Below, piece by piece: positions 58,291 through 64,000 of a stretch of 64,000 nt of DNA. Location of the stretch: positions 1,488,001 through 1,552,000 of the forward strand of contig OZ251532.1 in the NCBI GenBank assembly GCA_965243175.1. The letters run 5' to 3'. Each line of letters begins with the position of its first letter. The stretch's first letter is position 1. The notes under the pieces are model-generated. The model saw only the letters and a list, made by a program, of their open reading frames with translations. It ran no database searches and was not told the DNA's origin. The stretch is from VXYL01 sp965243175. GTDB taxonomy: Bacteria; Pseudomonadota; Gammaproteobacteria; Pseudomonadales; Azotimanducaceae. A program made the translations under genes and the position numbers.

Positions 58291-59859
58291 CTACTCCGGC
58301 ACCGGCGGTTGGAACGAGAAGTTCCAAGGCACGTCTGTCTCGCCGGCCATGTTGTCGTCGGTGATCGTCCGCGTACCCTCCGACCGCGCTAGCAGGTCGC
58401 CGCACGTCTCCAAGTTGCTCGGTGCGAGAAGGCCGGCCAGGTTCTCCGCCAGCCAAGGCTCGGCGCCCGTCGATCCTCCGTCGAACGGGGGCTGGCCGTC
58501 TATTCGGTAGGTGCGGAGGGTGGCCTTGAAGCGCTCGGGGTCGAACGTCACCGGGCCATCGCCCACGGCCACGAAGTTGAAAAAGCGCAGGCCGGAGTGG
58601 AAGCTGGCGCAGGCGGTGCGTGCGGCGGCTAGGGAGAAGGTCGTGTTCAGGTAGACGATTCCGCCGTTGGCCAAGCGGCTGGCGGCTAGCGCTAGGAACT
58701 CCTTGGAGAGGATGTGTGTGCTGTTGGCTCGCCAATAGAAGGAGGTGTTGCTCAAGATCACGTCGAACGCATGTTCCGGTGCTGCCTTCAGCCAACGTCT
58801 GCCGTCGTCGATGACGAACTCGACTTTGGGATTGTCGAGCAGGCTGCTCACCTCTCGATGGCGTCGAAGCACTTCCAAGTAGCCGGGGTTGATTTCAACG
58901 ACGGTGAGCTTTTGCAGGTGCGGGTGGTGGGCCACCACCTGCGCCCACGAACCGGACCCTAGGCCGATCATCAGAACGCGGCGCGGGTTCGGATGCAGTC
59001 CGGCCACGGCGTAGGCGCGAACGATCAGGTTGGTGTCCGTGCTGAGGCTGGTGTTCAGCCGCCCGTCGTACACGCCACCGCCGAACACGGTGCCGCCCGC
59101 GCTCACGGCCACGATGCCGGATCGGTTCTCCACGAACGTGGCGAAGGGATGGTCGCTGCCGTTCGGCGAGCGCCAAAGCAGCCGTTCATAGATCATCTGG
59201 TGGGCGGGAAAGCCGATGGCGAATCCGGCGAGCAGCGGCACCGCCGCACTCGCGCCGTGTCGCACTCGGCCAGCCCAGGCACTTCCCGCGCCGCGCAACA
59301 GCAACGCCACCAAGCAGGCGGACGTGGCCAGCAGCAGCGTTGCGCTCGTCGCGGTGCCCAGATGTTCGAGGAACACGAAGCCGGTGAGCAACGAACCCAA
59401 TGAAGCGCCGACGATGTTGGCGAAATACACGAACCCCACGCCTTGCCCGGCCCGTCGATTCGCCGGCACGCCGACGTGGCCCACCAGCGGCAGCACAGCG
59501 CCGTATAGGCCAGCGGCCAAGCCGGCGAAAGGCATCGCGCCCATCACATGCTGGTTTTCAGCGAACCACACCGCCACCGGAATGTGCAGATAGGCCACGG
59601 TACCTGCCATCGCCGTCAACCCGCCGGCCCAACGCGCAATGCGCTGGGCGGAATCCGGCGAGGCGTCCTTGCACAGGCGTTGCGCCCAGAGTGCGCCGAA
59701 CGCGATGCCGATCAGGTAGATGCCGAGAAAGATGCCGAACACGGGCAGGGTGCCGCCCGTGCCATAGGCGTACACGCGATACCACAGAATCTCGTAGCCG
59801 AGCGAAACGAACCCCGTGCCAGCGGCAGCGGCCATAGCCCACAGGAGCCGACGATTCAT
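58291..59859 (-). CDS. Spermidine-synthase-like protein with N-terminal membrane domain
   Basis: This 522-residue protein has about six membrane segments at the N-terminus (LLWAMAAAAGTGFVSLGYEI, VFGIFLGIYLIGIAFGALW and others). The C-terminal ~250 residues form a spermidine-synthase-like methyltransferase-fold domain with VLMIGLGSGSWAQVVAHHP (motif I), TVVEINPGYLEVLR and VEFVIDDGRRWL. Such fused proteins occur widely, with the aminopropyl-transfer role unproven. It is preceded by a 205-residue gene encoding another six-helix half (ATGA overlap). The C-terminal end (PWNFSFQPPVPE) is echoed beside sulfatase copies F1 and F3. Confidence 0.8.
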   Translation of the reverse strand: MNRRLLWAMAAAAGTGFVSLGYEILWYRVYAYGTGGTLPVFGIFLGIYLIGIAFGALWAQRLCKDASPDSAQRIARWAGGLTAMAGTVAYLHIPVAVWFAENQHVMGAMPFAGLAAGLYGAVLPLVGHVGVPANRRAGQGVGFVYFANIVGASLGSLLTGFVFLEHLGTATSATLLLATSACLVALLLRGAGSAWAGRVRHGASAAVPLLAGFAIGFPAHQMIYERLLWRSPNGSDHPFATFVENRSGIVAVSAGGTVFGGGVYDGRLNTSLSTDTNLIVRAYAVAGLHPNPRRVLMIGLGSGSWAQVVAHHPHLQKLTVVEINPGYLEVLRRHREVSSLLDNPKVEFVIDDGRRWLKAAPEHAFDVILSNTSFYWRANSTHILSKEFLALAASRLANGGIVYLNTTFSLAAARTACASFHSGLRFFNFVAVGDGPVTFDPERFKATLRTYRIDGQPPFDGGSTGAEPWLAENLAGLLAPSNLETCGDLLARSEGTRTITDDNMAGETDVPWNFSFQPPVPE

Positions 59860-60473
59860 GCCGCCGCCTCGCGCTGTTCTTTCCTCTCCTGCCTCTCCTG
59901 CCACAACAGCAGAACCGCGAGGATGCATACGACGGCGTTGATGCCAGCAGCGATCCAAACCGTCCACTGCAATCCAAACCAACGCATCAGCGCCACGCCC
60001 GCAACAATGGCCGCCAAGGCCCCGCCCAGCGTGTTGGCGAAGTAGAGGCCGGAAAGCGCCCGCCCCACGTTCCCCTGCCGATCCACATCCCGCCCCACCA
60101 GCAGCGGCAACGTGGTGCCCATCAGCGCGGTGGGAACCAGCAGGAGCCCAAAGGAGGCAACGAACAACGGCCAAGGCCCCAGCGGCCCGGTGAGATCCCC
60201 AACCCAACCGAACACCCCCAGCGAACACGCCCCATAGCCGCAAATCGCCGCCTCCACCACCGCGAACACCGCCAACCGACTCACGGGCGCCCGAACCGCC
60301 ACCCAGCCCCCGGCCAAGCTTCCAAGCCCCAAGCCGAGCATGAAGGCTGTGACCACGACGGTCACGGACTCCACGTTGAGCCCGTAGATGCCGAACAACG
60401 CCCGCTGCCACGCCACCTGGTACGTGAGCGCCGCAAAGCCGGACAGCACGAAGATTGCGGCGACGAATGGCAT
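59856..60473 (-). CDS. MFS-like six-helix membrane protein, partner of the spermidine-synthase-like protein
   Basis: This 205-residue protein has six membrane helices, with LSGFAALTYQVAWQRALFGI near the N-terminus and TALMGTTLPLLVGRDVDRQG in the middle. Both are typical of the membrane part of fused spermidine-synthase/MFS proteins. Here the first half is a separate gene, coupled to the second by ATGA overlap. In many bacteria the two are one polypeptide. The ATG at 60473 is preferred; a GTG at 60482 is in frame. No stop-to-start readthrough signal is evident, so the split appears genuine. Confidence 0.78.
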   Translation of the reverse strand: MPFVAAIFVLSGFAALTYQVAWQRALFGIYGLNVESVTVVVTAFMLGLGLGSLAGGWVAVRAPVSRLAVFAVVEAAICGYGACSLGVFGWVGDLTGPLGPWPLFVASFGLLLVPTALMGTTLPLLVGRDVDRQGNVGRALSGLYFANTLGGALAAIVAGVALMRWFGLQWTVWIAAGINAVVCILAVLLLWQERQERKEQREAAA

Positions 60474-60589
60474 GGCGGGCACTGTACAGCAACCGTGGGC
60501 GCTGGCCGACGATGCGCTTCGACGGGGTGGCGAGAGGGCTTGGTTCCACAGTGGTACGATGAACTCTTGCCGCTTGTCGGGGTCTCGTC

Positions 60590-60778
60590 ATGCGAACAAC
60601 CGTAGGGAAGACGCTCTCTCTGCCCACAAAGCTCGCTTGCGATGTCGAAGTGACCCGGGAGGCGCGATCGGCTCGCCTGCGCGATGAACTGGCCGCACTG
60701 CGGGCCTATTGGAGTCGTCGTGCGCGGGAACGAGCGGTCTTGAGCGAGGAGGACCTCGATCGGCATCTTCGAGCGTGA
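60590..60778 (+). CDS. Small antitoxin-like protein (RHH type)
   Basis: This 62-residue protein starts MRTTVGKTLSLPTKLACDVE, and then a helix with ARLRDELAALRAYWSRRARE. The strand-helix-helix pattern resembles VapB/RHH antitoxins, and the ending SEEDLDRHL is often seen in PIN-toxin partners. The stop overlaps a GTG that starts VKVVFDT, the hallmark N-terminus of a PIN toxin, but the toxin is cut after seven codons. The antitoxin therefore stands alone. Confidence 0.65.
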   Translation: MRTTVGKTLSLPTKLACDVEVTREARSARLRDELAALRAYWSRRARERAVLSEEDLDRHLRA

Positions 60779-60807
60779 AGGTCGTCTTCGATACGCTCTC
60801 CCATGTG
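60775..60807 (+). pseudogene. Truncated start of a PIN toxin gene
   Basis: Directly after the antitoxin (GTGA overlap), seven codons read VKVVFDT, the usual start of a PIN-domain toxin (MKVVFDTN). The sequence then runs in frame into the AAA ATPase gene (LSHVMNTPDLPTA). The rest of the toxin is missing, so the junction is a deletion or insertion breakpoint. Confidence 0.6.
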
Positions 60808-62085
60808 ATGAACACCCCAGACCTGCCAACAGCGCTCCGAGACGCGCTCGTACGACTCGCGGAGTCTAGCGACAGGACGGCGCCTCCCGTATTCGCCGGG
60901 CGCGAGAACGAACTCGGCCTGCTCGATGCCTCCGCGCGTGGGGTTCAGCGGGGCGAAGTCGGGCATACGACGGTTGTTCAGGGCGTGCCGGGCGCGGGGA
61001 AGACGGCTCTGTTGGAGGAGTACGCGGCTCGATTGCTGCTTGCCAACAGCGGCGAGGACGAGCAGGTCGTCCCTGTGGTGCTGCGGCCTAGGGACATCGA
61101 CGACTCCCCAGCTGCCATCGTCGAGACGATTGAGCGGGGGTTCCGCGACATCAGGGAGTCCGGCGAATGGGCGCGGATGGTGAGCCGTGCGGCGGATGGG
61201 GCGGTCTTGGCTGCCAACGCCGTGTTCTCCGCGTTCACGAAGAGGGATTTCAACCAGTTCAAGCCATCCGCGAGAGCGCCCAACTCGCTCTCCATCGCCC
61301 TCAACGACTACGCCGAATTCCGCATCGGGCGCAGAAACAGCACCATCGTACTGCTGGTGGACGAGGCGCAGAACCTAGGCGACACGACTCGCGTGCGCGC
61401 CCACTTGGACGCGCTGCACGGAGGCATTCGCGGGTACACGCGAGCGATGCTGGCCTGCTTCGGATTGGCGAACACCGTGGATCGCCTGCGAACCCTCGGG
61501 TTGTCGCGCCTTGCGAGCGGGCATGTGCGAACAATCGGCGCGTTGTCCAGCGAGGACGCCAGACGCAGCGTGGTGGGAACGCTGCAACTCGCCCTTGCGA
61601 GCCACACCTTCGGCGAAGGTGCTCTGGACGATGCGCTGCGCAAGCGTTGGATCGGCGCAGCCACGGACGTGATTCTCTCCGAGAGCGGGAACTTTCCGCA
61701 CCACCTTGCTAACGGCTGCCGAGCGCTGGCGCAGATCCTCTTGGCCGAGGGCATCGGTACCGAGCCGCCCGTGGCCAAACTCCGTGACCGGTGCCGAGAA
61801 CACAAGCGTGAATACTACGAGGCCCGGCTGGAACCGTGGTCGAGCCACACCATCGCGCTGGCCCGTGCCTTCGGCGACGAGAGCAACGAGTGGCAACCCA
61901 TCGACGACATCGTCGCCGCCCTGTCCGCCTCCGACAACTACGGGCGCCCCGTTGACGAAATAACCGCGGCCACGGTAGTGGAGGACCTATGCGCCAGCGG
62001 ATACGTCGAAGAGAATTTCGGTACTTTCCGCCTAGCCCTGCCATCGCTGGCGAAGCACTTCGCCGAGTTGCAGCGGGAGCCCTGA
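60808..62085 (+). CDS. Orphan AAA ATPase with C-terminal winged-helix-like region (paralogue 2)
   Basis: This 425-residue ATPase is a relative of that at 16941-18281. It has VPGAGKTALLEEYAARLLLA (Walker A), IVLLVDEAQNLGD (Walker B), ESGNFPHHLANG and SDNYGRPVDEITAATVVEDL. The C-terminal ~80 residues form a winged-helix-like region. The ATG at 60808 aligns with the paralogue start (MNTPDLPTALRDA compared with MPEHIEAALRDF); a GTG at 60775, in frame via the PIN remnant, is an alternative. The function is unknown. Its 3' end lies 29 bases from the convergent DUF4276 gene. Confidence 0.72.
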   Translation: MNTPDLPTALRDALVRLAESSDRTAPPVFAGRENELGLLDASARGVQRGEVGHTTVVQGVPGAGKTALLEEYAARLLLANSGEDEQVVPVVLRPRDIDDSPAAIVETIERGFRDIRESGEWARMVSRAADGAVLAANAVFSAFTKRDFNQFKPSARAPNSLSIALNDYAEFRIGRRNSTIVLLVDEAQNLGDTTRVRAHLDALHGGIRGYTRAMLACFGLANTVDRLRTLGLSRLASGHVRTIGALSSEDARRSVVGTLQLALASHTFGEGALDDALRKRWIGAATDVILSESGNFPHHLANGCRALAQILLAEGIGTEPPVAKLRDRCREHKREYYEARLEPWSSHTIALARAFGDESNEWQPIDDIVAALSASDNYGRPVDEITAATVVEDLCASGYVEENFGTFRLALPSLAKHFAELQREP

Positions 62086-62114
62086 CGGCAGCCACGCTGA
62101 TCGTCGCATGTAAG

Positions 62115-62738
62115 CTAACGAAGCCAGTGCTCCGGAGGCCAAGCGCCAATGTCTTGGCCCATTGCCGCCAGCAGAGAACCGAAGGAGGTCGTGAGCTTTC
62201 GGAACGAGCGAGATCGCCGATAGGCGAGTTCGAGGCAGAGTGACGCGCTGAGTCGGGCTTGGTGCGCTGTCGGGGAGTAGGCTTTGCCCTCAGCCACCCG
62301 CTCTCGTAGCCGCTCCTTGGCACCACGCGGTTGCTCCGGGTCCGCAAGGGGTGCCGCGTCCGGTCTGATGAGAGCGTGCGACCTCAACGACTCGATGGCG
62401 GCAAGGAACCAAGCCTCGTACTCGCGGTGTGGCAAGACGACTTCACATGGCAGGCCGCCAGCTGCTGCCGTGGCCCATCCTTGCACCTTGGGGCCGAGTT
62501 CAGCGGGGCAGTCCCGGTCGCCATCGAATACGACGAGGATGGCCTCGCAGGTGGGTTGACGGCGTGCGACTTCTACTGCCTGCATCACGCCTGTTTCGCT
62601 TGCCAGCTTGCTGCGGGGACGGCGGATAGGCTTTTCGATCTCCACCGCCCAAGCACTGGCCTCATTGCGCATGCGTCGCAGCAGGACCGGCAGTGCGTCC
62701 ACTTCACCATGGCCCTCGACTATCGGCTGGATGTTCAC
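62115..62738 (-). CDS. DUF4276-like TOPRIM-type protein
   Basis: This 207-residue protein begins VNIQPIVEGHGEVDALPVLL, with the Glu typical of a TOPRIM fold, then ILVVFDGDRDCPAEL (DxD). This is the pattern of DUF4276 proteins, which pair with ABC-type ATPases in OLD/PARIS-like systems. It follows its ATPase partner by 20 bases on the same strand. The GTG at 62738 was chosen because the TOPRIM strand begins there. A nuclease role is inferred. Confidence 0.7.
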   Translation of the reverse strand: MNIQPIVEGHGEVDALPVLLRRMRNEASAWAVEIEKPIRRPRSKLASETGVMQAVEVARRQPTCEAILVVFDGDRDCPAELGPKVQGWATAAAGGLPCEVVLPHREYEAWFLAAIESLRSHALIRPDAAPLADPEQPRGAKERLRERVAEGKAYSPTAHQARLSASLCLELAYRRSRSFRKLTTSFGSLLAAMGQDIGAWPPEHWLR

Positions 62739-62758
62739 GCGATTACGGTCCGCTTTGG

Positions 62759-63961
62759 CTAGGAGGCAGATGTCTCGGCCCTCAGTGCATTTGACCGCAG
62801 CAACTCTCCCGCGCACATGATGCCTTCGTTGAGAATGTTTCGAGACGCTTCGGAGAGTCGCAATACCCGCGTCTTGCCATCCTCCCACTCTAGGAGCCGG
62901 ATGTGACGTTCCTCTATCCAGCGCGCATCCAGGATGTCTGGGCTGTGCGTGGTCACCACAACCTGCATTCGCTCGCTTGCGTGCTGCAAGAGATCGAGGA
63001 TCGCGCCTAGTGCGCCGGGATGCATGGTCAATTCCGGTTCTTCGATTACCACGATAGGCGGCGTCGGCTTCTGGAAGATGGCGGTGATCAGCCCCAATGC
63101 CCGCAGCGTACCGTCGGACATGTTGGCGGCATCGAATGTGACGACGTCGGACTTCCACTGCTGCTTGAACTCCAGAGAGAGCTTGTTGCCGTACGTCGTC
63201 GGGTTCACGTCGATCATGCTTGGAACTATGGCAGCCAGCAGATCGCGGATGTTGGACAGATCTTCGGGCGAATGTCGCCCAAGACGCTTCAATACGCTCG
63301 CCGCATTGCCACCGTTCGGAAGCAGCCGTCCGCCGTCATCGGGGCTCTGCGGGTTCTGAAGCACAAGAGGGTCGATCTTGTACACACGGATGCCTGAGAG
63401 CACATCGTGAACTCGACGGAATGGATGGTGGCCAGCGACGAGAGGAAGCGCCAATGCATCGTGCTCCACGGCAGGCTTGAAGGTCATCTTGCCGGCCTCC
63501 ACAGGCTCTCGAATGTCGACCGAGGGATCGTTCACAAAGCCTGTTTCGCTCCTGTCGAATCCCCTGACCCATCCGTTTATGTCGGTAATTTGGCAGACTT
63601 CGCGCTGAACTTTGAAGCCATCGTCCCCGTGCGGTTGGAGGGTAAATCCATAGGTCGCCTGCAACGTATCAAACATGCTCATGTTTCGCAACTCCACAGC
63701 GATGCCAAGGCCCTCTTGAGATCCCCGCAAAAGCCCCTCTCTGTGTGTCACGGCCCGATACCCTCCCCGACGATCGAAGACGGTCAGCAGCGGCGATGTC
63801 ATGGCCTCCGCGATGAACGAGAACGCGTCGGCCAAGTTGCTCTTGCCCGCGCCGTTTTGCCCGACCAGAAAGGTCGGGTTGTCGAGCACGATCTCTTCCG
63901 ACGCAAGGCTGCGGAAGCCCCCCAACTCGATGCTGTGCAGCTTTGGCGACGACGCGGACAT
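62759..63961 (-). CDS. ABC-type (AAA_21-like) ATPase, partner of the DUF4276 protein
   Basis: This 400-residue ATPase has Walker A TFLVGQNGAGKSNLADAFSF at about residues 30-49. Near the C-terminus are the ABC-like signature MSDGTLRALGL, Walker B PPIVVIEEPELTMHP and H-loop VVVTTHSPDIL. It belongs to the SMC/RecF-like AAA_21 class. With the downstream DUF4276 gene it forms a pair related to OLD and PARIS defence systems (ATPase plus TOPRIM effector). The start at 63961 is an ATG. The promoter lies beyond 63961 or outside the window. Confidence 0.78.
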   Translation of the reverse strand: MSASSPKLHSIELGGFRSLASEEIVLDNPTFLVGQNGAGKSNLADAFSFIAEAMTSPLLTVFDRRGGYRAVTHREGLLRGSQEGLGIAVELRNMSMFDTLQATYGFTLQPHGDDGFKVQREVCQITDINGWVRGFDRSETGFVNDPSVDIREPVEAGKMTFKPAVEHDALALPLVAGHHPFRRVHDVLSGIRVYKIDPLVLQNPQSPDDGGRLLPNGGNAASVLKRLGRHSPEDLSNIRDLLAAIVPSMIDVNPTTYGNKLSLEFKQQWKSDVVTFDAANMSDGTLRALGLITAIFQKPTPPIVVIEEPELTMHPGALGAILDLLQHASERMQVVVTTHSPDILDARWIEERHIRLLEWEDGKTRVLRLSEASRNILNEGIMCAGELLRSNALRAETSAS

Positions 63962-64000
63962 GGGAAGCGCCTACCCGCTGAAGACCTCCACCACCTTGCC

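Overview
The window is high-GC DNA that reads as a chromosome segment from a gammaproteobacterium. The evidence is metG directly upstream of an rnfABCD cluster, a SbcB-type exonuclease I, TonB-dependent uptake and a Tad pilus locus. Phytanoyl-CoA dioxygenases, CaiB-type CoA transferases and many mobile defence and toxin-antitoxin genes also fit marine or host-associated gammaproteobacteria. That ecological reading is inference. No rRNA, tRNA or CRISPR array was seen.

Layout. 1-5 kb (minus): rnfD (cut by the window edge), an unusual rnfB-rnfC gene fusion, rnfA and metG. 5-10 kb (minus): a Mrr-like endonuclease, an SCP2-like protein, a TonB receptor and a PhyH dioxygenase, with two copies of an 83-bp repeat. 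10-12 kb (plus): a thiolase and its OB-fold partner. 12-13 kb: a methyltransferase remnant and a VapBC-like toxin-antitoxin pair. 13-25.6 kb: a TSGG-repeat protein, a serine hydrolase, an acetyltransferase, a lysyl-PG-synthase-like membrane protein, an orphan AAA ATPase, an osmolyte-type ABC transporter with fused binding protein and permease, exonuclease I, a lipoprotein peptidase, an acyltransferase, a coiled-coil membrane protein and a PuuD-like membrane protein. 25.6-31.5 kb: A+T-rich tandem repeats, a type II restriction-modification pair, a TcuA-like flavoprotein and a CoA transferase. 31.5-37.3 kb: a HEPN-like protein, an IetAS defence pair (AAA ATPase plus subtilase), a VOC protein and a second PhyH enzyme. 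37.5-42 kb: two small coiled-coil membrane proteins and the start of a Tad locus (flp, cpaA, cpaB, cpaC). 42-58.2 kb: a defence-like accessory island. It contains an Hsp70-like/GrpE-tail operon, broken copies of a sulfatase-type membrane gene, a double-HTH regulator, a helicase followed by a zeta-like toxin, a SeqA-type protein split by an ADP-ribosylglycohydrolase domain, and a three-gene operon with tandem membrane-anchored PLD-like proteins. 58.2-64 kb: a split MFS/spermidine-synthase-like pair, an antitoxin followed by a decapitated PIN toxin, a second orphan AAA ATPase and an ABC-ATPase/DUF4276 (TOPRIM-like) pair.

The two most notable features are as follows. First, the 562-residue protein at 54355-56043 appears to be SeqA N-domain, then ADP-ribosylglycohydrolase, then SeqA C-domain. 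Its SeqA DNA-contact motifs are still visible, and it is coupled to a 72-residue coiled-coil protein. Second, at three loci an incoming cassette lies between a truncated copy of a host gene and the intact gene: flavoprotein/RM, VOC/IetAS, and the sulfatase-spermidine synthase module/defence genes. This suggests repeated acquisition by a homology-assisted route. All identifications are from reading the sequence; no database search or structure prediction was run.
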